A stretch of DNA of 64,000 nucleotides from Hanleya hanleyi. Lineage: Eukaryota; Mollusca; Polyplacophora; Lepidopleurida; Hanleyidae. Location of the stretch: NCBI GenBank assembly GCA_036873755.1, contig JAVTVY010025238.1:1-64000 (forward strand). The letters are read 5' to 3'. A program made the translations under genes and the position numbers. Each line of letters begins with the position of its first letter. Positions within the stretch are counted from its first letter, which is position 1. This document shows positions 13,401 through 26,484 of this stretch, piece after piece. The notes beneath the pieces were generated by a model. The model worked only from the letters and a program-made list of their open reading frames with translations. It had not been told where the DNA came from and searched no databases.

Positions 13401-14420
13401 TTATAGGGAAAGGTCAGAGATTATTGAAGAACACAAACAGCCCACACCATGCTGCTACTATGAAGTTTGAGAGAGCTTTCACAATGGACAAGATGTGCGA
13501 TCATTCTGCCGGAATGGATTCTGTGGTACACAAGGAATTATGTGAAGGAATTACAACTGGCTGTTATTGTTAGTTCATGACTTTTTGACTGGTTCCTGGA
13601 TACACCGAGTTTTCACTGACTGCAACACAATCTTATAGACTGTTCAGTTGACCCAACGGTATAAACCAAAAGCTAGCAGGAACCTGGAGAAGGATTTTAC
13701 TGTGTGTTGGACTGCCAGTGGAATATGTTTAGTGCCTGTAAGTATATATATTAGAAATGGTTTCCATGACTTCAGGCAGTTTGCTTTAAGTGTTTTGAAG
13801 AAGGCCCCACTTTCCCCTGAGATGTAAATGCTTTTATAAGAAGTTTTTAAGAGTGATACAGGAAGGTTATACAGTAACTGCTTTGTTTCAGTCAGTGTGA
13901 CCCTACCATCAATTTTGTTGGATCAGAGCAACACAGCTCCCCGTGATAATCCGATATGTGTGTATTCCAAAAGGCCAAACTTAATATCTGCCTTGATGAT
14001 TAAAATATTTAGCCGAACCTCAATCAAGTCTCGCCCTTAAAGTCTAGACACAATTATTCATGCCATAAATGATTGTCAGCATAACGCTTTCCACAGAGAC
14101 TATAGTAAAGTGATTTGTGAATTGGGTGTGTTGTGTCATGGTTTGGGCCAGATCCAAACCAGACCATACTTTGTTGTGGCCCATGGGTACAAATTTGCTT
14201 TTGATAGACCTGATGTCTTCATGCCATTTTACTTGGGATGGCCTTTTGTCTATGGTAATATGATACTAGATTACATTGTTAACAGCAGGATGTTAACCAG
14301 AATATAAAAATCTGCCTGTCCAAATATCACATTTTTGCTAGATTTGGACAGGCCAAATCCTGTTTCCCTATCTTGTTAAAATATCCATTCTTTGCCTGTC
14401 CAAATTTGAAATTGCCTATC
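10498..14420. other. Non-coding stretch, nothing secure
   Basis: No recognised gene. A 138-codon open frame at 11474-11890 is compositionally odd (repeated ACTGTACAG/AACTGCTCAG-like words) and resembles no family I know. Two loosely similar blocks occur at 10795-10865 and 10997-11065 (TATATTTTTACAATCCTT..GATTCATATAAATAAAAACT, then GATGGAAACC), suggesting a degenerate local duplication. Confidence 0.5.
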
Positions 14421-15320
14421 CAGGCCTCGAAATAAGACAGCACGGGGTGATCAAAAAATTGATCCCCTGATTTTTGACCCAGGTGATCGATTTTTTGATC
14501 TCCTAGTAGATCGACAAGGTAACCAATCGATCACCTGAAGCGATCACCTAAAACTAGAGATTACATGACGACATGACTAGCCCCCAGCCCGTATTTGTCA
14601 AAGTTTTTTTTTTTGCATAGTTAATAAATAGAATAATTGTTACTACAAGAGAAATAACCAGAAACCTAAAACTGTCAACAATAAAAGTTTGTCGTGTCAA
14701 ATCACGACGATTGTGTATCGACCAGTCGCTAGATAGCCCATCTATTTCTGGTTCAAATTGAGCATTATATCGTAAAAATAGCCCCACCTGTCATCACTTT
14801 CTTTCTGGAATATCTGTAGAATCTTAATTACGTGTTAATGTTGGAATTTATTCACTCTTTCGTATAAAATTCTGCATAAATGAAGAGGACGATCGGTCCC
14901 AAAGTTATCAAAATGGGCGACTTATTTGCACTGCGTAACACCGGCCTACGCCGATTGGTTGAACTCGGCAGAAACAAGCTCAGTGATTAGCCAGTTAATC
15001 CGGCTGACCAATCACAAAGCGTGTTCTTCAAAACCTTCGGGAAACACCTGCTGTGCAAATGGCGGGATATGACAGAGTATATCAGTCGGTATTTCATTCC
15101 GTGAACGTGGACCATTTTACAAGCTTTTTTGATTGAAATTTCTTCGCTATTGTAGACAATAACAATGATTTTAAATTTAACCGAACCATGGTGTTCACGA
15201 TAAACTTTTTTACCCATCACCCGACATAACCGGGGAGATCAAATTATCGTTCTGCTGAAATCTCATTGAGGCGATCAAGGGTCGATCGATCGGTTCGATC
15301 GCCTACTATATCGAGGCCTG
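14421..15320. mobile_element. hAT-like non-autonomous DNA transposon
   Basis: The element starts CAGGCCTCGA and ends TCGAGGCCTG, a perfect 10-bp terminal inverted repeat, with CTATC directly repeated on both flanks (14416-14420 and 15321-15325). CAGG..CCTG ends are typical of hAT elements; those usually make 8-bp duplications, and 5-bp ones are less common, so the superfamily call is tentative. The first ~130 and last ~90 bases are dense in GATCGA/GATCAC/GATCAA words, like subterminal transposase-binding repeats. Internal open frames do not resemble a transposase, so the copy would depend on one elsewhere. Confidence 0.75.
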
Positions 15321-15325
15321 CTATC

Positions 15326-17379
15326 CAGTGGAGTGGCAGACAGGTTTCTGGCTAAAATCATGGATACATGTCACTTCATGTAAAAAATAATTGTTTTTAT
15401 GCATTGTTTATTTCATAGCCAACCTCTACCATTATAATTATATATAGTGTTAAAATATCTTGGTATTGTTCATATGTGTATTTTGTCATCTGATTTTATC
15501 ATGGTAACATAGTGAAAGGACATGGGACATATCAATTTTATTATGTACCAGTACCAAATCTCAAAGGGAAGTATTTTCTATTTCATGAATTTTATTCGAA
15601 GGAGTAAGAATGAGGAAGTCACTAATTCATAGTTCTAAGGGTGACTGGTACAGTTGATTCTGATCTAACTTAGCCCATGCCCCCCCCCCTCCCCCTCCCT
15701 CCCACTGGTTCACTATGATAGATAAACAGTAATGTATTGGCACACTCCACTCTGTAGGACATTTGTAAAGCAACCATTTGGTTTTCGCACACATCATGTA
15801 TAAAGATGCAGTGAACACTCAATAACAAACCATGTTACATATAGTTTGATTTCATTCAAACAGTCTTACCTCCAAAATATGCTCCAGACTGTAACTTCAC
15901 CTGAAATACTGGCTGTGTGTTGTCCCTTCCTTGTCTAAAAACATTTCATCAAGAAATTCTATTTTTGCTTTTTGGATGCTTTCATCAATGTGGACGAGAC
16001 TGCGCACAAATACCAGGCTGGGGGAAAAAAACCCAAAACATTCGCTTAAAAGCTTAACTGATGGCAGAAGTTGGCTTTTTGTTCACACTCCCAAATTAAT
16101 TTAACAAGGTTGTTAGCGGGAGTAAACAGAGCTGGAGTTTTTATGGCTTTGAAGCATTGATCGTTCTGGGTAGTGTTGAGGCCTGGTGGACTGAAGGTAA
16201 GAATTATTGGAAGGTTGGAGTTAGGATAGAACAGGCTTTCTCTTGTCAATCTGAGAAAAGGAAGCCATTGCTTAGAGCTGTCAATGTAAAGTAAAAACTC
16301 CACTTTATACAGGGCCAGTTCTAGGTTGATTAGATTCTGTACACAGAACATGGAAGGCAGCCGTCTGTACTGGGTGTTAAGCCTTTCACCTCCAATTATG
16401 AGAGAATGTCAAGGGGGAGTCACTCCTCGGTTGGAGGATGGTGACACAGTTCACCTATTTCTGGTAGATAAATTGTGGTGATGTGAGTGCAGACTGTATG
16501 CCCTCATGACCGGCTCAAATAGCCACTTCCTGGAGCCAGCTCCGGCATCATTTTGCTGTTACACCATAAACAAACCCAGCAATTTACTTTAACAGCAACA
16601 CCTTCACAGGCTTCAGAAATAGGAGATGAATACATAATGTATGTATTGTTCTACTAACTACAAAACAATCTGGGGATTTTTTTTGCACCATAAACATTAT
16701 TATCGGGCTGGGCTAGCTGTTTGAACTCCCAGCTTGGCTAGATCAACGGAGTTATCTGGTATTGTTTTACCATATGCTGGTCCACAATGAGGCCCTTTAT
16801 AATGGAGATCAGATCTGTTGTGTTCAGCTTAGGGTAGGCCAGTCTAATATTACTGGGAACTATCCATGAACTGAGCCACCTTTTCAGTCTACTTACTTTC
16901 TCCATAAGCATGTAATTAATTAAGGAGCTATGTGGGAGGTAGATGGAGTAGATGTGGTTGAAAGAGCTAGCTGGTTTGTGGAGATCAAGTGCTCATGACG
17001 ATTACCAAATTCTGCACTGTCATACTGAAGCTGTCACTTGTAAGCAGCAAAGTTATATATGGGTTTTTACTCCAGGGCAACCTTGAGGGAGGCAAAGATT
17101 TATACCATTGCAAAGCAGATTCTGTTGCATATGGGGATCCAAAACTGACAATACAACAGGATTGAGGCACATTATTGCTTTGTGAATTAAATCCATCTGA
17201 ACAATGAGAATAGCCTGGTACATACACCAATGATAAGAAAAACTATACTTGGATAACCTTTAAGGCTTGCTCTATTACATGTGTTGTATTATACTGATTC
17301 CCAGATTGTCATTAAGAATCCTTGATAACATTGGGTTGCAATATCCGACTTTTGTTCAACTGTACCAAGCCATGCATGA
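15326..17379. other. Non-coding stretch with a C-rich tract
   Basis: No exon recognised. A C-rich run (CCCCCCCCCC, then CTCCCCCTCCCTCCC) lies at about 15679-15703. The rest is AT-rich single-copy-looking sequence. Confidence 0.5.
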
Positions 17380-18536
17380 TGGAACATAGGTGACATCAAC
17401 CATAATCATACTGATTCTCAGCAGGAACATGGGTAAAATCAACCATAATCATACTGATTCTCAGCAGGAATATGGGTGAAATCAGCTAAAATCATACTGA
17501 TTCTCAGCAGGAATATGGGTGAAATCAGCTAAAATCAAACTGATTTTCAGCAGGAACATGGGTGAAATCAGCCAAAATCATACCAGTTCTCAGCAGGAAT
17601 ATGGGTGAAATCAGCTAAAATCAAACTGATTTTCAGCAGGAACATGGGTAAAATCAACCATAATCATACTGATTCTCAGCAGGAATATGGGTGAAATCAG
17701 CTAAAATCAAACTGATTTTCAGCAGGAACATGGGTGAACTCAGCCAAAATCATACCAGTTCTCAGCAGGAATATGGGTGAAATCAGCTAAAATCAAACTG
17801 ATTTTCAGCAGGAACATGGGTTAAATCAGCCAAAATCATACCAGTTCTCAGCAGGAATATGGGTGAAATCAGCTAAAATCAAACTGATTTTCAGCAGGAA
17901 CATGGGTGAAATCAGCCAAAATCATACTGATTCTCGGCAGTAACATGAGTGAAATCAACCAAAATCATACTAATTCTCAGCAGGAACATGAGTGAAATCA
18001 ACCAAAATCATACTAATACCCAGCAGGAACATGGGTGAAATCGACCAAAATCATCCTGATTCTGAGCAGGAACATTGGTGAAATCGACTAAAATCATTTT
18101 GATTCTGAGCAGGAACATGGGTGAAATCAACCAAAATCATACTGATTCTCAGTAGGAACATGGGTGAAATCAGCCAAAATCATACTGATTCTGCACAGGA
18201 ACATTGGTGAAATCGACCAAAATCATACTGATTCTGAGCAGGAACAATGGTGAAACCAACCAAAATCATACTGATTCTCAGCAGGAATAAGGGTGAAATC
18301 AACCAAAATCATACTGATTCTGAGCAGGAACATTTGTGAAATCAACCAAAATTGCACTCTCAGCAGGAACATTGATGAAATCTGCTGAAATCAAACTGAT
18401 TCTCAACAGGAACATTCAAAATCAACCCCAAATCATACCGATTCTCAGCAGGAGCCTTGGTGAAATCAACCAAAGTCGAACCAATTCTCAGCAGGAGCAT
18501 GGTGAAATCAACCAAAGTGGAACCAATTCGCAGCAA
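17380..18536 (+). repeat. 43-bp minisatellite, about 27 copies
   Basis: Unit of the form AATCATACTGATTCTCAGCAGGAACATGGGTGAAATCAACCAA, period 43, spanning about 1.15 kb. Copies vary mainly at AACATGGGT/AATATGGGT/AACATTGGT and ATCATACTGATTCTC/ATCAAACTGATTTTC. Variants are clustered: a stretch around 17470-17930 alternates two variants, so groups of units were duplicated together. Because 43 is not divisible by three, the open frames across its right end are not evidence of coding. The right end decays into diverged copies (AAAGTCGAACCAATTCTCAG) near 18470-18536. Confidence 0.95.
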
Positions 18537-20449
18537 TATGTCGGCAATTAAGGTTCATCTCGATGCATTTGGACATGCAAAACATGTTAATGCATCTCTT
18601 AAATTGCTCTGTCTTTGTCCAAACAATCTAATTCTGTTAATTCATAACGGCCAAGTCTGGGTGTTGTTAACTGATGGGAATAGAAACATTGCTGCTGAGG
18701 AATGTGATCATTTGGCCGAAGCCAATTACATGTTCTCTAATTGATGTGCTTTTGTAAAGGTTGACAAGATCTGTTTTGTCCTTGGGGACCATCTTGTGTC
18801 TCCCCCTGCTGAACAGTTTATGGTCCGACTTTGCAGGCATTATTGTATCCTTGCATGGCAGCATGGAAATGTCGTCCGTCCGCCACCGACCTCCCTGAAT
18901 GAGAAGATCGATGGAGAAGGGGGGAAACTGGAATTCTGTCACAAAGGCATAATCAAGCAAATTGATCTGGTAAAATAATATGCTGTCCGGGTTCAGTTAT
19001 GATGAAGTGTAATAGTGATGAATGCAGGGCCACTGATGCAGTATGTAATTTTGTGGCTCTCTTATATCGCCAGCCTGGAGATGTGGCATGTATTCACCCT
19101 GGCTCAAGTCGCTCACTGCAACCTGTCCTTGCCAACAACTGGATCTGCATGCTATTCAGATATTCCACAGTACACAGTTTATAACCATGTCTTTTTGCCT
19201 TCCCAAGACAATTTGCTCATTGTGCCAATATGTTGAGAAATTTCGCTGAAGTTAAAATGCATAATGTGAGCTCAGCTGGCTCTTTCTTGTCAATGCAACT
19301 AGTCGGCATTCTCATGGCATCAGATTGTATATCCGCTATTGTCAGTTGTTTACCGACGGTTTGGAGCTTACAAATTCTGATGTTGGGAGAATGTTGGTCT
19401 AAGTCAGATGTGCTTTTAATTTTTCACTTTCTGAGACATTGGGAGTGGAAAATTTATTAATATCTGTTATTTATACAAGTTATCCAGTTTTAGGGTATAG
19501 ATTTTGTTTAATTTTGGGTATAACCTCAAAGGAAATGAAAGCTCTGTTTATTTTCATGCCTCTCCACTGGCATAATCAATTCACCTCAGCAATTTTTAAC
19601 ATGGTGCTAAATGGGAGTTATATTGATGCCACCTAATTTTTGCCGAGGAGAGTTTTCTAAGGTGTAAAAAAAAACACCTGTGTTTCCAGTAACCCGACCG
19701 ACCCTAGATTTTCCTTTTGACCCTTTTTTTTCTCAGTCTTTTGATCAACGTAGGCTTAAGTTTATTTTCAAAACCATCATCATCCGGTACCTCTCGTCTG
19801 CATTGTTTCATAACCAATGCCACGTTTTTACCATTCTGGGAATCCATGAAATCAGACTCCCTCACCCATAGTATGATTACTGCTGGCGCAAGGGTTACCG
19901 ATTCTCCAGTGAACTCTCGCATGAAGCAATGATATCACCATTGATGGACAACAACAACATCATGCAAAAGACGACTGTTCGACAATTTTGCTATTGTTGA
20001 ATTTGATCTATTGATGTTCGTTCTCCGGATCTCCTTATATCCTATGCTGTATCATGCGGTACATGTCCTGTAGGCAGCCACTACCGTAGACAATCTATTC
20101 TATACATTTTTGCCGAGATTTCGAACTCATTTTTTCGCAAAACATTAAAATTTCACACAGTATATCAACTAAATTATAGTAATTGTATCCCCAAAGTACC
20201 ATTTGAAGAAAGTTGTTTTCAATTAGATGGGTGATTTAAAAATAATATTTTTGGACATCACAGCGGCAAGCCAGCATGTTATACTGTACAGATTAGGTAG
20301 ACCATTGTCATCGTGGCCCATAACATGGTAGCCTATGGTGATGTGTTGTTCATACATAAAATGCTGAACATAAGATAATTTTTTTAGGCCTAATTGTGAG
20401 GGCTGCAAACTACAGATTTACAGTGAACACATATATATATATTTGGAAT
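18537..20449. other. Non-coding stretch, nothing recognised
   Basis: Only short chance frames. No element ends or exons identified. A TA microsatellite (ATATATATATAT) sits at about 20432-20442, just before the next repeat element. Confidence 0.5.
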
Positions 20450-20459
20450 TCTTAAAAGA

Positions 20460-22756
20460 TAGTGCCACGGCACTGTAGCGCTCATCTGGCTATAACTGGA
20501 GAAAGTGGCTGCGAGAAATTTTTACTGAAGAACTGCAATAGATGAGTTTCTAACTTGCGTTGTCTCCCCTGAACAAAATGGCAACATAGTCAATTTCACA
20601 GGAGGTCAAGCTGCAAATTCATGATTGTAATTGGAGGTTATGGAATAAAGGCAATTATACCAAAATATAATGTGTGATTGTCAGTAAGCTGTATAAGCAA
20701 TAACCAGAACCAATTTTTATTATGTGATTGCAGTCGTTCGTCCGTCTGTCCACTTCGTGTCCGGACAGTACATTGGACAGTTTTTAACCTACGATTCCAA
20801 TATTTTGTGGGTATATGCACCAGGGGGAGACATGTCGAGTACGAAATATGTGCGACTGGGTTGTTACGATGGCAATGAGATGTAACAGGACATTTTTCCA
20901 ATGAAAGTAATCTCTGGTGAGGTATGGCCTAACCAAGACATACCCCCATCTGTCTGCGAAGATGTAAAAGATAGTGCCACTGCACTGTAGGTCATCTGTC
21001 TGTAACTGCAGAAAGTAGCTGTGAGAAATTTTTACTAAAGAACTGCAACAGATGAGTTTCTAACTTGTGTTGTCCCCCCTGAACACTATAAAATGATCCA
21101 TGCAGTTATTTCCTGAGATTTTATGATAAAGTTTCATGGGAAATTCAAGATGCGGCAATATTGGATTTTCGAAATGAACCAAAAAAAGGTATCTTGCACA
21201 ACTGTATCACAAGGGGAACCTGTGTATCAACATCCATGCAGTAATATCCTAAGAATTCACAATAACAAAATTTCATGGGGAAATCCAAGATGGCCACCTG
21301 GTGGCCATATTGGATTTTTCAATCGGATCATATATGGTATCCTGCACAGCTAGACCCCAAGGGCAACCTCTGTACCAAATTTGAGAAAGATCCATGCAGT
21401 AGTTCCTGAGAAATCACGATAACAATGTTTCATCTGGAAATCCAAGATGGCCGCCTGGTGGCCATATTGGATTTTTCAATCAGACTACAAATTGTATCTT
21501 GCGCAACTAGACCCCAAGGGGAACCTCTGTACCAAATTTGAGAACGATCCATGCAGTAGTTCCTGAGAAATCGCGATAATGTTTCATCTGGAAATCCAAG
21601 ATGGCCGCCTGGTGGTCATATTGGCTTTTTCAATCAGGCCGCAAATTGTATCTTGCGCAACTAGACCCCAAGGGGAACCTGTGTATCAAATTTGAGAAAG
21701 ATCCATGCGGTTCTTCCTGATAAATCATGATAACGAAGTTTCATAGGGAAATCCAAGATGGCCGCCTGGTGGCCATATTGGATGTTCGAATAAGAGCAGA
21801 AAAGGTATCTTGCACAACTAGACCCCCAAGAGGAACCTGTGTACCAAATTTGAGAAAGATCCATGCAGTAGTTAACGAAAAATAATGATGACAAGATTTC
21901 ACTGGCAAATTCAAGATGGCCGCCTTGTGGCCATATTGGATTTTTTCAATCAGACCACAAATTGTATCTTGCACAACTAGACCCCAAGGGGAACCTCTGT
22001 ACCAAATTTGAGAAAGACCCATGCAGTACTTCCTGAGAAATCGAGATAACAATGTTTCATCTCGAAATCCAAGATGGCCACCTGGTGGCCATATTGGATT
22101 TCTGAATCAGACCACAAAATTATCTTGCACAACTAGACACTAAGGGGAACCTGTGTATCAAATTTGAGAAAGATCCATGCAGTACTTCCTCATAAATCAC
22201 GATAACGAAGTTTCATAGGGAAATCCAAGATGGCTGCCTCGTGGCCATATTGGATGTTCGAATCAGAGCAGAAAAGGTATCTTGCACAAGTAGACCCCAA
22301 GGGGAACCTGTTTACCAAATTTGAGGAAGATCCACAAAGTAGTTCCTGAGAAATTGCAATAACAATGTTTCATGGGGAAATCCAAGATGGCCGCCTGGTG
22401 GCCATATTGATTTGTGAATCAGACCACAACAGGTATCTTGCACAACTAGACCCCAAGGGGAACCTGTGTACCAAATTTGAGAAAGATCTATGCAGTAGTT
22501 CCTGAGAAATCGCGATAACAATGTTTCAATGGCAAATTCAAGATGGCTGCCATGGCGGCCATATTTAAAATCGTATCGACACGGCATGAACAAATTCTGG
22601 TGTACTCATTGGGGGGAACATGCATGCCAAGTTTCAGCTTAATCGGCCAAGCGGTTTCAGAGAAGAAGATGTTTACGCACAACGGACGACGCACGACGGA
22701 CGACGGACAGTCAGGCCATGACATAAGCCCATCGGGCCTTCGGCCCAGATGAGCTA
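20460..22756. mobile_element. 2.3-kb repetitive element with ten ~157-bp tandem units
   Basis: The left part carries a module (AAAGATAGTGCCAC.GCACTGTAG..) at about 20454 that is repeated at 20967, each copy running through GAACTGCAA.AGATGAGTTTCTAACTTG. From about 21144 to 22600, units marked by CCAAGATGGCCGCCTGGTGG recur at about 21285, 21442, 21596, 21753, 21911, 22069, 22225, 22382 and 22538, period about 157. The right end has tandem ACGACGGACG words and a hairpin, GGGCCTTCGGCCC (about 22734-22746), followed by AGATGAGCT. That motif is the inverse of GCTCATCTGG near the left end (about 20479), so the element has short inverted ends. No protein is encoded; it behaves like a molluscan non-autonomous element. 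The ~157-bp period is close to, but unrelated in sequence to, arrays 1 and 2. Confidence 0.8.
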
Positions 22757-22759
22757 AAA

Positions 22760-23219
22760 ATGCACTTTCAACATATATATACATTACCATAGCTATAAGG
22801 CATAGTTTTAGCCGCATAAAGTCTAGAGGATGTGTAAAAGTGTCTGCAGGAGGGCTCAGTATCCTTAACACCATCATAGTGATATATTCTGTAATCACCC
22901 AAATAATAATTTCAAGTCTATTCGAAAGACTGTATGAAGAATATATTTGAGGTTATACTCGTGAAAATTAATCTGTGTAGCTTCACAAGTACGATGAAAG
23001 TAATATGCCTTGAAACCAAGAACTATTACCTTGAAATAATACAGAAGGAAAGTGACACATGTCTGGTTAATTTCATTTTGGTTGATTTCTTTGGTTAAAA
23101 CATTACTCAATGTATAGTTTGTCTGGCTTGTTGAGTTTCTTTGAACTGTTCTGTAAATCTTTTATATACACATGGAACCTGTTGTAAACTACCATTCCTG
23201 ACGATTACGTGAATATTTT
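22760..23219. other. Non-coding stretch, nothing recognised
   Basis: AT-rich sequence without recognised features. Confidence 0.45.
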
Positions 23220-23364
23220 GTGTGGAAGTTTGTCAGTTACATGTACTTGCCGATGGGCGGTGGATCTCTCCGGGTACTCTGGCTTCCTCCACCAACTAAA
23301 CTGACTGTCACCATATGAGTGAAACAACCTTGAGTGTGACATTAAGCCAAATACCCCCCACCCC
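23220..23364 (+). mobile_element. 5'-truncated molluscan SINE
   Basis: Matches the non-tRNA body of the full SINE at 28310-28542: GAAGTTTGTCAGTTAC, GGGCGGTGG.TCTCTCCGGG, TACTC.GGCTTCCTCCACCA, CTGACTGTCACCATATGAGT and GTGTGACATTAAGCCAAAT. The tRNA-like head is missing. The body has a short insertion (ATGTACTT) relative to the other copy. Confidence 0.88.
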
Positions 23365-26035
23365 TTATATATATGTCAAAATATTAATCTACAAAATGCT
23401 TTTCGCTAATATTTTCGGAGTAACTTTCCTCCTGTATTATGACAAGTTAATCAGTGAATCCCAACACATTACCTTGAAAAGACCTTGAAAATTGGAAGCT
23501 TCAAGGTGTATGAAGCCTGCTTAATTGAAGGATATACTAGGTGGATTCATGGATTATCAAACCTATGTGTAACCATGACGATACAAACAAATTTCCAATT
23601 CTTCTTCTGCTATATGCCAGAGCATACATTGTATATAGTTGAGAGAGAGAGAGCTGTATTGTAGAGACTGCTATAAGAAGTGTGTGTGTTGATAATGCAC
23701 TTTGATGGCTGATCTATGTGAGATAGGTTTTGGTGTGGTTGCATCCTTAGTCTAAATGGCTGACAATTGAATTGATGGGGCAATTGATCAGTTATTCATG
23801 CAAGCTCATCGAGATATATCACCGTAGTTTAGAACGTCTGATGGCGCCGGGCTATTTTTCCATCGATCTGACCGGACCTCCTCTGTTACAATAACGGGGA
23901 AGCCGGCAGTAGATTGACACAGACATTTTACCAATAATCACTTTCATGTTGCCAGTTAATGATTTCCCGTCCTGTTCACTGCTTATATTTTCCAACCAAC
24001 TCGATGGGGGTGTGTTTATCCCAGCCGTGTTGAATAATGAACCCGCAGACTGTACTTTCTTCTACTGATTTATTCATTAAATCCCCCCAGTACAGTTTGA
24101 TACAGTGATTCTGGCCCTGTCTGACCCACCGTTATTACCATACTAGACTAGCCCAGCTTTTCTCCTTGTTCACTTCCCGTCCAAACGAGCATTAAAGAAA
24201 GCCGCCGTAAAATTGGCACTAATGTTTCCTATTTGGCATATATACACGAATCTGATGAGCTCTGTGTGCACTGACGTTGCATGTGTATGACTTCACTATA
24301 CCATCAGCCAGTAACTCCCATTCTCTTGGCATCATGTATATCTTCTACTCTCAGATATACCCTCGGATTGCATTGTAGCTAAAACTGTGGTGCGCAGATT
24401 TTGTACACATGACTCTCAGTCAATCACCGTCCCTTTTTAAATGGACTGGAGTGGACGTACATGTAGGATATCACAGGTAAAGAAGACAATATACTCTGTG
24501 CTTTTTCAAATAGTTGAGCATCTAATTTATTCATTCTTCTTTAAAGTATACTGTATCTCTTGCACATGTTCACTGCATATTTCAAAGCAGTGCAGTCAGA
24601 GGGGCACTGATAGTTTTGGTCACAAACTCTGTCGTTTGAAGAACCGTAACCCCTGGATCAAGGGTAATGTCATGCATCCTCTGCTGTCTGTTCTGTTCTT
24701 TTTTTAAATTCATCTGTTCACAAATATGGATTTACTGTTTGAAGATTGAGAGTAGGTGATGACCTATGTTAAATGTAGAGTTGATTTAGGGGGCATAGTT
24801 ACTTCAGTATTATGACAGGACCAATGATATATCACTGACTTGATGAGGTCGGCCTTGCCACTTAGACAGTTTATGGGCCATTTGTTGGTAAGGCAGGATC
24901 AGATTTGGCTAGCTTACCATTCCTGGAGCCTCTTATATTGAGACCTGGCATTTGGTTTGTGATAAATCTCTCAGAATCTATATGATTTCTGTCTGAATTG
25001 ATGAAACCTTGTCATGAATCCAAGATGAAGCATCGACAGTCATCATCTCACGGAGGTGGAAATAAGTAAACAGATCAAGGGTCAGTTCGTGCTTTGGCCA
25101 CCAACAAGGCAAAATGATCTGGAGGGGTGTTGTGGATTTAGCAGTTTGGAACGGTCATCCCTATCTGCTGGTTGATCCAGTTGGATTTCAACCATATGAT
25201 ATTCCATCAGTTATTATATGTGGGTGTATGCTGATCCTTCCATATATTCTTCAGATTGTATAAGGATGAATAAAGTTAAGATTGTCTATACTGGTATCTC
25301 AAATACATAAAGGAGCACAGTTGTACTAAGAGAATTGTTCTGTGTTTAGAGTACATGTACTATTATGTGCAGGCGTGCATGTAGATGGTTGGGTGGGTTT
25401 ACTGGGTGGGTTGGTGATGGAGAACATGCGATCTCATCATTAAGGAGTTTATCATAATTAGTGGATGTCACTAATTACAGTTAGAAGAGGTCATCAGTAA
25501 GATAAGACCTTTTTGATGATCTACATTTGTACATAGGGAGGTAGAGCTGGTCATTCCTTGTAACATGATCATTGATATTACTACATTGTACTCTGGGGCT
25601 AATACATTATCTCACAGATGACCTAGGATATGCTTATCTTCAGGGATCAACCAATGGGCTGACAATAATATCTGTAAAGTTGAATCTATCCAAAGCAAGG
25701 AATTAGACATGGGCAGTTTGCTATGCTGGAATCTTTCCTGCAGGATTTTGTCAATATTTTCTGGTGTGTTGACTTTAGTTAATACATTCCCTTACCAGTA
25801 CTCATTAAACGAGGCTTGCAGAAACTATTATTGGATGTAAACTGCTATGAATTTGCTTGTATTTACCTGCCTTCCAAGGATGTCTACTTTAGTGGGGTAT
25901 ACTACCAGTACCAGTGATAAATAAAATAAAGTATTATTTTAGACAATCAACATGCATCTTCATTATCCCGAGCTTTTCGGTAGGATCTACAAGAGTTTAA
26001 TTGTATTTTTATCCCAACATTTCCGCTACCAAAGA
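23365..26035. other. Non-coding stretch, nothing recognised
   Basis: No exon, RNA gene or element end identified in about 2.7 kb. A short GA repeat (GAGAGAGAGAGAG) lies at about 23640-23652. Confidence 0.5.
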
Positions 26036-26484
26036 CCTAAAGCCCAAATCGCACTACGAACATTGTGCTGTATTAGAACAGAACAGTTTGTTCGTGTTTT
26101 TGTTCATGGTTACCTCACACTGCGAACATTTTCTCTTGACCGCCAGTCGGCGCGATCAAGCAGCGAGGCTGCCGATCATGTGATGGGAGCCACATGACCT
26201 TGTTGTGTCAAAATAGCTTCGTCACATGACCGACAGCTGCCAGTTAATTGGATAACTGTTGGTAAATGTTTGGATACATGTTCGCGATCACCACACACTG
26301 AAGACAAACACTGTTTTGAGGACGAAAACATGTTCCGAAAATTAAACATGTTTGATTTCATGAACTTGTCCCTCGAACAGAATGTTCGTGTTTCTGGGCA
26401 CCTCACACTGCAGACAAAACATGTTCTGAACAGTGTTTTTGTTCTAATACAACAAAATGTTCGTAGTGTGAGTTGGGCTTAAGG
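26036..26484. mobile_element. MITE with long inverted ends (CCTAAAGCCCAA family)
   Basis: The left end reads CCTAAAGCCCAAATCGCACT then ACGAACATTGTGCTGTATTAGAACAG. The right end, reverse-complemented, reads CCTTAAGCCCAACTCACACT then ACGAACATTTTGTTGTATTAGAACAA. The inverted ends therefore extend about 45 bases with about 80% identity. Internally the word CACACTGCGAACA/CACACTGCAGACA plus ACATGTTC recurs in both orientations. No coding capacity is seen. Confidence 0.82.

Noticed and set aside
17380..18536. CRISPR array
   Set aside because: The repeats are directly tandem without unique spacers, and the genome is animal.
18336..18744. Open frames over the right end of the 43-bp array
   Set aside because: The unit length is not a multiple of three and the frames simply follow diverged repeat copies; no splice signals or family resemblance.
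21661..22593. Minus-strand frames with repeated GLSQIWYTGSPWG-like peptides
   Set aside because: They are translations of the ~157-bp repeat units, which vary in length and break frame.
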